Shown here: one piece after another, positions 8,988 through 20,270 of the stretch
How positions within the stretch are numbered: the first letter of the stretch is position 1
Layout: each line of letters begins with the position of its first letter
Assembly: GCA_904066235.2 (NCBI GenBank)
Contig: CAJFCV020000006.1
Location: 930,001 to 994,000, forward strand
Reading direction: 5' to 3'
Length of the DNA: 64,000 nt
Source: Bursaphelenchus xylophilus
Taxonomy: Eukaryota; Nematoda; Chromadorea; Rhabditida; Aphelenchoididae
Notes under the pieces: generated by a model
What the model was told of the DNA's origin: nothing
What the model saw: only the letters and a program-made list of their open reading frames with translations
The model's database searches: none
Translations under genes and position numbers: made by a program

Positions 8988-11900
8988 CTACTCCGAGTCC
9001 ATTTCGAGACTTTGGCTGTTCACAAACTGACTCTCCCAGTCGTACGGGCTTTCTTCGGTGATCTCGGGACCCAGGGCTTTCTTGCAAACGCCGATCAAAA
9101 AGTCGTAATTCGGAGAGGAGTCGTAGGTCAGGGTGGACAAATAATCCGCCATGACTTTGAAATCCTTTGGCAAGTGCCTGAAAACGTTTTTTTTTTGATT
9201 TTTCCCATAGAATTGCAAAAAAAAATAAAAAAAATAAAGCAAACAAAATTCAAAATTACGCTTACATAATCATTTCGGCAATCGGAGTCTTCTTCTTCTT
9301 CAAGGCCATGTCTTCGTCGTCCTCGATGTGTCGCCAGGGCAACGCGCCTTCGCCAATTTCGATCATAGAGTAGAGCAGAGACCACATATCATCCGCTGGA
9401 CCCTGTTCTCGACGTTCGTGGACAGTAATACTGACGTATCTAAAATTTAAAAATTTTAGTCATCAAAAACTCTAAAACCGGAAATTTTCGATTTTTGACA
9501 TCTAAAATTCGCAGAAACTAAAATAAAAACCTCTAAAGGTCCCCAAATTTCGATCTAATAACCTTGCGATTGAAATTCCGGGCTTTTAGAGACCAAAAAT
9601 AATGTTTTAAAAAGAGTTGTTGGCCAAGTCTGGTCGAGAAAATGGTCGAAAAAAAGTTGGCTTAGATTTGGATAAAACTTGGCACAACTTTAGATTACAT
9701 CTTTATACAGTGCCGGACCTGATCCGGTGACAAAAAACGTACCATTTTGCATCCTGGAAGTATCAAAAATGCAGCAAAATACCTCCTTCCCCAAGTGAAA
9801 AAACTCAGACTTCAAAAGCTTTTTTTTAAACAAATAGCGCGCTTTTGAAGCCTGAGTCTTTTCCCTTGGAGAAGGAGGTATTTCGCTGCATTTTTGATAC
9901 TTCCAGGATACAAAATGGTACGTTTTTTTGCCTCTGGATCAGACCGCCACTATATAAAGCTGCAATCTAAAGTTGTTCCAAGTTTCATCCAAATTCTAAG
10001 CCAACTTTTTCCGACCATTTTATCGACCAGACTTGGCCAACAACTCTTTTTAAAACATTACATTTGGTCTCCAAAGGATCTAAATTTCAATCGCAAGGTA
10101 ATTAGAACGAAATTTGGGAACCTTAAGAAGTTTTTATTTGAGTTTCTGCGACATTGATATGTCAAAAATCGAAAATTTTCCGGTTTTATACCTTGTGATA
10201 ACTAAAAATTTTTTTCAAACGATCATTTTTGGTCTCTAAAACTTCTGAATTTCAATCTACGCCCTATAAAATACCTCATTGTTCCTCTAAATCCGGCATA
10301 TTGCCGTTCTTTTCTTCTCTCGCCATGGTCCGTCAAAAATTTGCGGGTCATCCCGAAATCGACCAAAAAAACGTTCCGTCGGCTCTGCTCGTCGCCGTAT
10401 CCCACGCACATGTTCGACGGCTTCACATCGCGATGCAAATAGCCGATATGATGGACCGCCTTCAGCGCACTCAGCATCTGACCGCAGACCCGGAGTACGG
10501 TCGCCGGAGAGAAGCGGCGTTTCGGTTGGCGGCGACGCAAATCGTTCAAGTTGCGGCCCAAATACTCCATCACAATGTAGAGGAAATTGTCGATGGAGCC
10601 ACTAGCAATCTGGAAACGGCATGGAGCTGGTGAAAAAGCAAATCTTTTTAGCTTGAAATCATCAAAAATTGAGAAAAAAATTTCAAAAAAAACATTTTTA
10701 TCGTATAAACTGTCGCCTAATATAATTTTACCTTTTATAAAACATCAGCTAGCGTCGTTGTGGGGTATAAAACAATGTTTTACATCCAGATTTTTTTCGA
10801 AAAAATTTCAAAAAATTTTTAAAAAACAATATTTATCGTATAAAACGTCTCCTCAAACTAATCACACATTGAAAATTAGACCTCTCTTATCCAATCTATT
10901 ACACAACAATTAATCCCAATTGAAAAGCGCTTTTTTAGCTAATCGTCTCAATTATTGATTGAAATTTTTGAACACTTCGTTACAAAAACACGGTCCAACA
11001 AATATTATCGCCCCTCACTTTTGAGGACATCGGGTGATTGGGTGAATAGTAAATAAGAAGGAGGGAATAGAACTCTATCTGCACCACCTAAAATAATTTT
11101 TGCAGTTTTTACCGTTTGCAAGATATAGCCACCTTAAGTATTCAACAATTGCAATCTTTCCCGTGGTCTAGCCGACTTATAATAACGAAAAATCGCATGA
11201 AACTTGGAAGTCAACATTGACACATTCTTATCAAACAGTATGCAAAAAATCGCGGCACATTTACTACTCGGCTGAGGAGTTAAACATCAATCTTTCCCCA
11301 TAACAAAAATCAGTTCCCGGCTTTTTGGCACTTTTTGGCATTCTGCAAATGGGAAAAATAAATATAAAAAAGTCATGAAGATTTATATATTTTATCAATT
11401 ATAGTGTCTTTATGTAATAATTTAGACTTTGATGGTTCATACCCATGTCATTTGGCAACTTGCCGACGTCTAAAGGAACTTTTGGCTAGGAAACGGGACT
11501 TGGAAGGCGAGAAAATGGTTTTTATAAAAAAAATATTCTTTGGAAATTCTTTTATTTTGCAGAATGCCAAACTCCTTTCCATTTTCGTGGTGAGACAAAA
11601 GACTGCAAGCGAGATTAATTGTTGTGTTACATTTCCGATTTTTTTTTGATTTTTTGTTGGAAAATTTCAAGAAATTTTCAAAATACATTTTTTCGTATAA
11701 CTTGTCCTCTAGAGCAATAATATTGATCAACAAGGTCCATTCCTTCATTACGAAGCCACCTTTTTCAAAACGAACAAAATTTGTTGTTACAAGTCATTCT
11801 CGCAGAAAAAACTTTTCACCGTATAAAATGTCGCCAATCCTCAAAAAAGTAAAAAATCTCAATTTTCAACTATAGCCCGGTCTAAAATGAGTTGATAGTG

Positions 11901-13736
11901 TCTTTCAACATACAGAGGGCCAAGATACTTGCTTTATCCCACCTATATTACACTTCACCTACCAACAACGGAGCATGTTTGGTCCCACGGAGTTGATTCA
12001 AAACATGCTGCTCCAGAATCATCCGGCCAGACTCCTTGTCCGAAGGCTCCACTTTCACCGCAACCACTCGGTTGTCATGATGCTAAAATTTTCAAATCCA
12101 AAAAATTACAGTAACCTACCGTATCGACGGCCTTGAAAACCTGGCCAAACCCGCCGCCACCCATCAGACGTTCAATTCGAATTCGATTGTTGAGCATGGT
12201 GCCATTCTTCAAATGAGGCGGCGCCTTTTTTCCTCTCAATTCCTTCTTCTGCTCTTCCTTTTCCTTCTCTTTTTTCTCTTCCCTTTCTTTCAGTTTCTTG
12301 TCGTCTTTCTTTACGTCATCTTCATCAACAGTGGGGTCCTTTTCGTTGCCGTGCTGACCGGGTTCTAAAAACATTATGAAAAAAAAATAAAAAAATAAAT
12401 AAATAATTCTAGGCACAAATGTCATGGATAATATAAAAATTTCCAGAAAAGCTCATCCAAATTACATGAAAAGCGGTGATGACAAATGGATTAACCGTAA
12501 AACTAGCTAAAACGCAAACCAGGACCATTTTCGACCGTCTTGGCCGACTTTCCGCCTCTTTAAACACAATGCCAAATTTGGCGGGAATTTAAATTTCGAA
12601 TTGTTTTCTCCGACATTTCAGGCAACTCAAGTCAAGAATGAATAGAAAAGACTCCCTTCATTTGGGGCAGATTGGGTATTGGCCAAATACGTATAGCTAT
12701 TGTTACAAAATTCTTTGGCCAGCCAGCCAATGAGTTGAAAGAAATCACAGCTAATTTTTTCAATGGCTAGCTAAAAACCTGGATTAGCTGGCCAAAGTGT
12801 CAGCAGGGCTTTGAAATCTCGAAATAAGCCAGCCAAAAGGTTGGAATAGGTGCAAGAAATAGGCATAACAAGAAATTTTTTCAATCGCTCGCCAAAAACC
12901 CTGGATCGGATAGCCAAAGTGTCAGAAGGGTTTTGAAATCTCCCTTCTGGCTGGCTTTTTTCGAGATTTCAAAGCCATTATGACACTTTGGCTAGTCAAT
13001 CCAAGTTTTTGGCAAGCCATTAAAAAATTTTATGCCTATTTTTTCACACCTATTCCAACCTTCTGGCTAGCTTATTTCGAGATTTCAAAGCCCTTCCGGC
13101 ACTTTGGCCATTTAGCTTTTGGCTAGCCATTGAAAAATTAGTTGTGATTTCAACTCATTGGCTGGTCAAAGAATTTTGTAACAATAGCTATACATATTGG
13201 GCCAATACTCGATCTGCCCCAAATGAAGGGCAGCCCTTTCTATTCATTCTTGGCCTGAGTTGCCTAAATGTAAAAAAAACAGGAAATTTGAAAATTTCCA
13301 TGCCTCAAATGAAAGTTGCGATAGAACGGGCACGAAATTTTTATTTACCTTTATGCTTTTCCTTGCCAGTCTTCAGCTTTCCGTACTTTCGATTGGTCTT
13401 GGTCTCTGCGGGTCCGAGGACGAGTTCCCTGGCCGCCGGACGTTCCAGATCCGAATTGCGGAGCAACTGCAGACTACCCCTCTTGACGCTTTGATTGCTG
13501 GTCCGATGTCGGGTTGTACGCCGCTGAAAAAAAAGAAAAAATAAAAAATTTTAGGTAACAAACCGTCAAAAATTGATAGAAAATGTGGGAGATTTAGCTA
13601 AACCAAGGGAAAGTTGGATATTAAATTCTGCAAAGAGCATGTGAGAGATGCTAAGAGCAATTTTGGAGCAGATGGAACAAAAAAAAATTAGATTTGATAC
13701 CTAAAATCTTACTTTACTAGGACTATTATTAGCCAT
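8988..13736 (-). CDS. CK1-group protein kinase, TTBK-like, complete
   Basis: There are seven exons, written in transcription order: 13713-13736, 13349-13523, 12120-12364, 11963-12082, 10275-10609, 9266-9439 and 8988-9177. They total 1263 nt, a 420-residue Ser/Thr kinase, and all phases agree. Residues 1-120 are basic and Lys/Glu-rich, probably disordered. The glycine loop is LMGGGGFGQVF (Gly135-140), the ATP-binding lysine is in VAVKVE (Lys158), the catalytic loop is HRDVKPSN (Asp249), and the DFG motif is VDFGMTRKF (Asp272). After that come GFRGTMRYVS and the CK1/TTBK mark DDMWSLLYSMIEI. All catalytic residues are present, so activity is expected. HAPLLIASGSIDNFLYIVM aligns without gaps to the tau-tubulin-kinase pattern. 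The CK1 group is strongly expanded in nematodes, many members being sperm-enriched (family knowledge). It is divergent from the membrane protein gene at 14653. Introns 2 and 5 contain large palindromes. Confidence 0.93.
9441..10215. repeat. ~775 bp palindrome in a kinase intron
   Basis: The left arm (about 9441-9712) contains GAGTTGTTGGCCAAGTCTGG and TTGGATAAAACTTGG. The right arm (about 9956-10215) carries their reverse complements in reverse order, e.g. CCAGACTTGGCCAACAACTC. A family C hairpin occupies the centre. The transcript of this intron could fold into a very long hairpin. Confidence 0.75.
9713..9955. repeat. Family C hairpin element at a palindrome centre
   Basis: The arms contain CCTGATCCGGTGACAAAAAA and CATTTTGCATCCTGG, with the inverted right arm ending CTGGATCAGACCGCCACTAT. 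It lies at the centre of the larger inverted repeat. Confidence 0.75.
10627..11962. other. Kinase intron 4, AT-rich
   Basis: I see no gene. CGTATAAA-containing words recur at about 10700, 10830, 11690 and 11820, suggesting decayed copies of one AT-rich repeat. Confidence 0.35.
12621..13264. repeat. 644 bp near-perfect palindrome in kinase intron 2
   Basis: It starts GGCAACTCAAGTCAAGAATG and ends CATTCTTGGCCTGAGTTGCC. The internal words GGCAGATTGGGTATTGGCCA, TAGCTATTGTTACAAAATTC and ACTTTGGCTAG recur inverted on the other arm. The turn is near 12945. No coding capacity is seen. Confidence 0.8.
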
Positions 13737-13989
13737 AGTCGTTTCAGCCTCCGAATTGAGAGCTTCGGCTGGTCACAGAGACCGAGATGGAAATGACCGA
13801 CCGCTTGGAATGGTGGCTCGAAAAACAATTGCGATTTTGTTTCGACTTTCGGAATTTTTTCGTCTTTTGTCTTTTTGCAAGTTTTGGTAAAACTTCGAGG
13901 CGAGATTTTCACAGAATCAAAGACAGAGGCGTATTTTGCAAGATAAAGTGGTTTCGGCAAAGCTCCAGTGAGACTTTGCGAAAAATAGG

Positions 13990-14400
13990 GTGTTTACCTT
14001 ATTTTAGGTAACAATCGGGAAAGACGTGGTAAATTTATACAATGTTGCCTAAAATGAGAACAAAAAAACAAAGAAAGACAGCTTACCTACTCTACAGTTC
14101 GTTAATATTGATTTGAGCCGACCTCGGAGGAATTTACCTTATTTTAGGTAACAATCGGGAAAGATGTGGTAAATTTATACAATGTTGCCTAAAAATGAAA
14201 ACAAAAAACAATGAAAAACAGCTTACCTACTCCTACAGTTCGTTGATCCTTTATTTCAGCCGACTTTGACGGAATTTACCTTATTTTAAATAACAATCGG
14301 GGAAGATGGAGTAAATTATTTAACATTGCCTAAAAATGAAAACAAAAAACAAAGAAAAACAGCTTACCTACTCCAAATGTTGATTGATGTTGATTTGAGT
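13990..14400. repeat. ~140 bp unit in three tandem copies in a divergent promoter region
   Basis: The units start near 13993, 14133 and 14275 with TTTACCTTATTTTAGGTAAC or, in the third, TTTACCTTATTTTAAATAAC. Each continues CAATCGGG, GAAGA, a TACAATGTTGCCT-like word and CAGCTTACCTACT. Spacings are 140 and 142 bases. The array lies between the kinase start (13736, minus) and the membrane-protein start (14653, plus). Confidence 0.8.
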
Positions 14401-14652
14401 ACTCATTGCGTGATCCATCGGCTATTTTTACCACAGATTTTGTCTCTTTTGAGCAAAAAATATTATCCATGAGGTCCATTTTTTGATCACGCTTTTTTAT
14501 TCAATTTTCTCATGCGAAATTTGCATAAATGGAATTTTAAAAATTGGAATTACAAAAAATTATTCAAATTTCGCTATTTCTTCCCTTGCCTTTCCCTCGT
14601 TTCCATTCAGTTTATTCGTTTTTTCGTTGGAATTCAGTCGTGCCCGCGAAAA

Positions 14653-17386
14653 ATGGTGGTCCGTAAACGTCGTCAACCCAAAAAAGAGGTGGATCTTACT
14701 TCCGACACCGAGGAGAGCACTGTAACCAGCACCGTCGCCACCGACGAGACCGCCAGCAGTGTGGATGGAACGCAGGAGACGGCCGAAGAAACCGGCGAAT
14801 CCGACGAATTCGTCGTCAAAGACGCGCTGTATCAACTGGTCTTGGAGGTGTATCGGATTGTTACGACGTATGTTTGAAAAGGGGGAAAATTTGAGGCCGA
14901 AGCTCGGGCGCAGGTCGGGAAAATTTTGGAAATTTTTTTTTCGAAAATTTTAAATTTTTATGCAAATTTGGTCTGGAAAAAATTATTTTTATGTTGAAAA
15001 AAATAAAAATCGATCCGTAGATAGTAACCGAAAATTTTTATAACAAAAATCGAAAAAAAATAAAAAAATTTTTTTTATTTTTCCGTCTAAAAATTTTGGT
15101 GGTTTCTGCAAAGCACAAGCTAAAAAATCGCGTACAGGCTTTAAAAATTCCCAATAGAATCGTTCCTCAAGTTTCAGGAAGTTTAAAATGAAAATTTTAA
15201 AATTTTTGGTCCCGACGCGAAAACTTGAAACTTCGAAAAAAGTAAAAATTTCAATCTAAAAACAACAATTTTTTGGCTTAGAAGCAGAAAAACCCCCGAT
15301 TTTGATCTTTTTTCTGAATTAAAAAAATTCAAATTTTGGGTCCCGACACGAAAACTTGAAACTTGGAAATAAAAATAAAACTTTGCGTCTAAAAACTACA
15401 ATTTTCGGCCCATAAGCAGAAAAACCGCCCAATTTTGAAGTTTTTTTCTGAATTAAAAAATTCAAATTTTGGGTCCCAACACGAAAACAATAAAATTTTC
15501 AAAAAATAAAAAATTTTTGCTAAAAGTAGTTTTTTGGTCATTTTTGGCTACGAAAATGTAAAAGGGACCTCTAAAAATTTTACAAAATTGTATTTTCAGC
15601 CCTTCCATTCGTCTGATCATCGCCATCCTGCAATATCTCGCTATGATGACCTACCTTTTCCGCAGCCGAATCGAAGAGAACCCTCTGGGCCAAGTGTACC
15701 TGGAACAAGTGGAGTTTATGAAGTCCACGATGATTCAAGTTTTTTGGCCCGGAAATGATTTGGGAATCTATGAGAGGACCCTCGGACCTTATTATAACAC
15801 CACCAAGAATGAGATTTTCCAATCTTTTGATGATTTAGTGTAAGTTGGGCGCTGAAAATGTATACCAATTTTTTTCAATCTTGACCTAGGAATTCCTTTT
15901 TTACACCAAAATTACCACTAAAAATGTTTAAATTAAGTTGTCATTTTGTGACACGTTGCAACGACAGCAGTTTTGGTTTTTTCAGCACTAATATGACCGG
16001 CCAATCTCCATGGACTTTTATCCTCGAAAATTGGGCAACCATCCTGCGCGCTGTCGTGTTTGTCTTCGAGGGCTGGTTTTACTCCTTTGCGATTGCGATT
16101 GCCAAATTGCCTGCCGCCATTTTCATCACGTTTGGTCTGTATCCACATCGGTTTGCCTCTAGGGTAAGTGAGTTTTGGAGTTTTATAAAAAAGCGTCATA
16201 ATGACGGATTTTTTGGAATTTGAAAAATTGCTGGTGAAAACTTATGACAGAATGACATTTTTGAGATTTATTGTTTAGCGTGGAATTTTTCAAAATCCAT
16301 CATGATGACACATTTTTCGGAAATTATGTCATCATGACGGATTTTTTGAAGTTTGAAAAATTGCTGATGAAAACTTGGGTATGACGTTTTTGAGATCTTT
16401 CGTTGAGCGTAGAATCTTTCAAAAAAAACAGTCATGATGACACATTTTTTGGAAATTTTGTCATTATGACGCATTTTTTGGAAAAATGTTTTATGACCAG
16501 AAAAAAGCTGTGTTAGTGTTTTTAGGCGTTTTGTAGCTAAAAAATAGTCCAAAAATACGTCATCATGGCATGATGACGTGTTTTTTGGAAGGATAAAGAA
16601 CATGTGTTTTTTTATTTTTCTTTTGTTCAGTAAGATTTTTCAGAGCCTCTCCTTTGATGTGCTCAAGTCTTTGATCATTTTGGCGGCCATGATTACCGTT
16701 TCTTTGCCGCTCGGACTCATCGAAGTGGCTTACATTGTACTTGCTTTGATGGGTGTGGATTGGTTTGGATTGGCGGTGACTACGCTCCTTGGCATACATT
16801 TGGCTGCCTCTTCTCAGGTTGGTTGAGATTTTGAGTTAATTTTGTCATCATGACATGTTTTTTGGAAATTTTCCGAGAGATGTCATCATGACGATTTTTT
16901 TTTGGAAAAGGGGTTAACTAATTTTTTTTGAGCCTTGGCATATATTTTGTGTCGACATTGCCGAAAATTATGTCACTATGACCTATTTTTTCGAATTTTT
17001 CAAAAAATTAGTCATGATGACACCTTTTTTTAGAAAATGATTTTTCCACGTTTTAGATGGTCTGGAATCTCCTCGCGACTGCCAGCTCGGAACAAATTGA
17101 CGTTATCTTCTCGTTCACCAACCCTTTTTTGACCAAAGATTCCGTGGAATACCTAAAGTCAGTGCTCAATTCTGCCAAAGAAAATTCATGGCTTCCGAAT
17201 CCAGAAAATACGGAATTCATCCCGGAAACAATCAAGAATTCCCTGATCTTCACTGTAATCCTGGTGGTGGGAAGATTCTCGCTGAATCGTCTGACCGCGC
17301 GCTACAGAATTGTGAACAGAGTCCACGGCGAAAATGTGGAAAATCACGATGCGCAATGCGAATGTGTGCAGGAGTCTGACGCTTGA
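14653..17386 (+). CDS. Multi-pass membrane protein of unknown function
   Basis: The exons are 14653-14867, 15600-15839, 15986-16163, 16644-16817 and 17057-17386, 1137 nt and 378 residues, with all phases matching. I do not recognise the family. Residues 1-70 are charged (VVRKRRQPKKEVDLTSDTEE, then Thr/Glu-rich). Hydrophobic segments lie at about 75-92, 171-203, 218-248, 251-267 and 338-352; 92-170 and 270-335 are hydrophilic. NTT at about residue 138 and NMT at 154 could be glycosylated if lumenal. There is no signal peptide, so the N-terminus is probably cytosolic with a first internal anchor. The C-terminus has a CEC pair. CAG lies 15 bases before the ATG (14638), which could accept a spliced leader (inference). 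Introns 3 and 4 are crowded with GTCATCATGAC words. Confidence 0.85.
16164..17056. repeat. GTCATCATGAC/GTCATGATGAC word array in two introns
   Basis: Around eleven copies of GTCAT(C/G)ATGAC or one-base variants, most followed by a T-run with GGAA, lie in introns 3 and 4 of the membrane-protein gene, for example near 16192, 16296, 16327, 16432, 16460, 16560, 16843, 16881, 16970 and 17011. The word is its own near-complement. The exon between is free of it. Confidence 0.75.
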
Positions 17387-18430
17387 GGATTGTAAAATAC
17401 CCTAATTATTCATTTCTCGATATGTTTTGCTGATTAATGTATAAAGATTTGGATTTTTGGGGGGTTTTTTGATATCTGAAGGTTTAATGTCTAGTGTAAT
17501 ATAAAAAAGTCAAGAAATGGTTGAAAAGGAAGGTTTTTATGTAAAATACTTCTATATAGGTCGTTTTCCAGATGTCGGCAGCCTGAATTTAAGTTAAAAA
17601 TTCGTTTTTGCTAATTTTCGGAATTTTTGACGAAGTGTCACAAAAATTATTGGAAATTAAAAAGTCCTGAAAATTGCTTTAAATAACCAGCAAGACCATT
17701 TTTATATCATTTTCTGACTATTTGTTAAGATTACGGGCAGTTAAAATTTTTGACGAAATGTCAAAAATTTTATTGGAAAATTTTTAAACTTCAAAAAAAC
17801 TTATTTTTTGATTTTAAATCGCGTTAAAATAAAATTTTTGGCTTTTTTATTGTAAAATCTTATTTTTTAAAAGGTTCTTTAAATTCTGCATAACGGGATT
17901 TTTTGAAATCAATTTTTTTTGTTTCGTATTTTACATTTCCTACTTTCCCAATTGCTCTTTCCTCCTCATTGATTATTCTTTCCCAAGCTCCTCATTGTAA
18001 TCTTTTCATGGTCTAAACTCGAGCCGACTTCCTTTTGTTTTTTCATTACGCCCTTTTTCGAATGATTGCAAAACCTCAAAGGACCGAAAAAACTTTTTCT
18101 TAAACTCGCCCGCCAAAAAACGCCCGACTTTTTAAAGTCATGAATTCGTAATGTAAAGAGTGTTCAGGCATCTTGAGTGGGTCGAATTTTGGGGAAGCAA
18201 AAAAAATTCGTCCACTTGATTGTGGCCAATTTTTGTGGGCTGCGAAAAAACGACTGGAATTTTATTTGTAATCCAAGACGGAAGTGTAGAGAATAGTATT
18301 ATATGTAATGGATATTAGTTTCTCGAGGGCGTCGATTTTTTTTTTTTTTTTTGGAAATTTGCGTCTTAACACGAAAGTCTTTTGGTCAGTAAAAAGTTGA
18401 TGAAACTTGTCGAAAATTTTCGGTGGAGCT
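17387..18430. other. AT-rich spacer
   Basis: I see no gene. The first part should hold the 3' UTR of the membrane-protein gene. Word pairs such as TTTTTGACGAAGTGTCA and TTTTTGACGAAATGTCA suggest a short decayed repeat near 17620-17770. Confidence 0.4.
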
Positions 18431-18790
18431 GCTGGAAATGCGACGCTCAGATTTTGATCAAACTTGATAAAAATACAGATATTTTTTTCTCTTTGCAAAG
18501 ACATGCAATACTCCTTGCTCACGCTTTGCAGAAACGACCGAGATTTTTTGGCCGAAAGTTGGGAAAAATGCGTTACTTTTTTTGCAAACTTCAGCAAAAA
18601 ATAAGGATAGTTTCATGTCTATTTCTACCGGAGAGGATACGATTTCCACAAAACCGCCGAGATCGTTCAATATCTCGGCTGTGACTACAAAGCTCGAGCT
18701 AAGACCTCCAGGCATTGATACTAGAACATTTGTAGGACTGTTACAGGGACTAGGCGGGCCAAAAAGTCTTGACATATTCGCACCGTACGC
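18430..18790. repeat. Diverged family B copy followed by a family E end
   Basis: GCGACGCTCAGATTTTGATC, GCTTTGCAGAAACGACCGAG, TTTCTACCGGAGAGGAT and TCAATATCTCGGCTGTGACT follow the family B order in reverse. GGCGGGCCAAAAAGTCTTGA at about 18755 is the family E terminus. Confidence 0.55.
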
Positions 18791-18828
18791 CATTGTGCGA
18801 AAAAATCGTCGCACGGAGACAAGTATCT

Positions 18829-18947
18829 TTCTGTCGGGAAGAATTAGCTCTGTTGGATCGGAGACGAATTGTGCCACGGAAAAATCAAATTGCTTTTTAA
18901 TTCAGCCGATCGGCGCAGCGACATTGCTAATTATTTTCCCGACAGAC
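18829..18947. mobile_element. Family A MITE
   Basis: The start is CTGTCGGGAAGAATTAGC and the end TTATTTTCCCGACAGAC. The interior carries GATCGGCGCAGCGACATTG. It directly precedes an exon-like segment. Confidence 0.7.
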
Positions 18948-18953
18948 GGGTGT

Positions 18954-19223
18954 ACCTGCGGCTTCTCTACATAGTGCAAAAAGAGTTCTCCAAGGGTGCA
19001 GTCGCTGCTTACTTGCGCGATGATGCCATAGGTGTTGCTTGCGGTGAGGGTAAGAAGAGGGGGACCCAGGTCGGGATAGAAGAAAAGAATGGTGAGGGAG
19101 GACCAACGTCACAAAAGTTTTTACATGACGACCCTTCCCTCCTTCTTTAGAATTTTTGATCAGCTACACCTCTGGCAAGAGCGACCGCACTGTATGCAGG
19201 CATCTCCGGACCGGAAATTTTGG
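18954..19223 (+). pseudogene. Exon-like fragments resembling a nematode ground-like domain
   Basis: Two open blocks read as one protein segment. The first (about 18954-19049) encodes VYLRLLYIVQKEFSKGAVAA, then YLRDDAIGVACGE, and ends at a GTAAGA donor. The second (19151-19223, after CTTCTTTAG) encodes EFLISYTSGKSDRTVCRHLR. Phase 1 joins them. The order Leu-rich helix, ACGEEF, ISY, then Cys recalls the ground-like domain of worm hedgehog-related GRL/WRT proteins, which are secreted cuticle-associated proteins. That match is from memory of the pattern only. MITEs abut both sides, so the copy is probably broken; I see no signal peptide or start. Confidence 0.3.
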
Positions 19224-19226
19224 CTA

Positions 19227-19375
19227 TCAGTCTGTTGGGAAAATAATGAGCGCAATGTCGCTGCGCTAAGCGCGTTAATGAAGGGAAAATCAATTTGACT
19301 TTGCGGCACAATTAATTTTCCCGGCGGCCATGCGATTTTCGCTACGAAGAGCGCTCATTATTTTCCCGACAGACT
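19227..19375. mobile_element. Family A MITE, GAGC subtype
   Basis: The ends are TCAGTCTGTTGGGAAAATAA and TTATTTTCCCGACAGACT. The copy abuts the second exon-like block and may have interrupted it. Confidence 0.8.
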
Positions 19376-19402
19376 CATCACCACATTCTTGAGCGCTCTT
19401 CT

Positions 19403-19588
19403 GTGTGCAGATCATTGTCGTCTTTAAAGCTTGACCTTTTACATTTCGTATTTTCCTCTCCATTTCCCATTCCCCTCGGCCCCATTCATCGGAACGTGGT
19501 CCGCGAACACCGCAAGAAAATGGCTGAGAATGGGCGCGTGGAATTCACACACACGTCCATGACTACCGACACCCTGCCGAAGGAATAA
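19403..19588 (+). pseudogene. Possible terminal exon, unrecognised
   Basis: The open frame ends REHRKKMAENGRVEFTHTSM, TTDTLPKE and stop, with AATAAA overlapping the stop. It follows GTGTGCAG, which could be an acceptor. The tail looks like a cytosolic C-terminus. I cannot join it reliably to the fragments upstream. Confidence 0.25.
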
Positions 19589-19648
19589 AATTCGGAGCGC
19601 CTTGAGACGTAAAAGCGCGCCGCGAACAATGGACGGCCCTTAATACAG

Positions 19649-19759
19649 GGGCCCTACTCTCGGATTCCGAGCAACAATCCCTCCGAGTGTCATGACAATG
19701 TGCGCGACGTGGCCCCGATCTCGGGTTTGTTGAGTGCGGCTAAAAATAATTCATCATAA
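19649..19759 (+). pseudogene. Possible second terminal exon, unrecognised
   Basis: After an AATACAG acceptor an open frame encodes GPYSRIPSNNPSECHDNVRD and VAPISGLLSAAKNNSS, then TAA. Composition is coding-like and richer in GC than its surroundings. It could be an alternative 3' exon to 19403-19588. Confidence 0.25.
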
Positions 19760-20024
19760 TTTTTGAGTAAAAATATTACGCAACCCCTGGTTTGCGCGGA
19801 GAAACATTGTTTTTGTTCAAGTTTTTGTCGAAACATTAGGGGTTCAAAGTGTGACACTTAGATTTTAATGGGGCTTCGCGTTCATTTTGACGTAGTTTTT
19901 TGAAGGGGTTGCTTTTTGCACTTTGCAATTCGAAAATTATGAAAATTGCCGCTTAGGAATCACCCATCATCGCCTTGCGGCGGTCGCGAGATTTATGGTA
20001 CGATTGTGATTTTCAGAGTGGCGA

Positions 20025-20270
20025 TATTCAGTAAAAAAAAATAATGTGCATTTGTCGCAAAAATGTCTCGCTTCGTCAGAATCGTACCGGAAATCCAGCG
20101 GCCGTCGCAAAGCACGTTATTTTCCCGACAGACGCGATATTTAGTTTGTCGGGAAAATAATGTGGACTAAAAAATTTTTTGTCTTGTCGCTGTCGCGCCA
20201 CAAAACGTGGCCATCGCTAACTGATCATCGGCGATTCCAAATCGCGACGAATCCACATTATTTTCCCGAC
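20025..20270. mobile_element. Two adjacent family A MITEs, GTGGATTTGTCG subtype
   Basis: A damaged copy ends CGTTATTTTCCCGACAGAC at 20133. A complete one runs 20143-20270 from AGTTTGTCGGGAAAATAATG to CCACATTATTTTCCCGAC. Confidence 0.7.

Noticed and set aside
10587..10626. An earlier acceptor (CACCAG) for kinase exon 5, giving a PCRFQIASGS reading
   Set aside because: The acceptor at 10610 keeps phase 0 and aligns without gaps to CK1/TTBK kinases; the earlier one breaks the phase.
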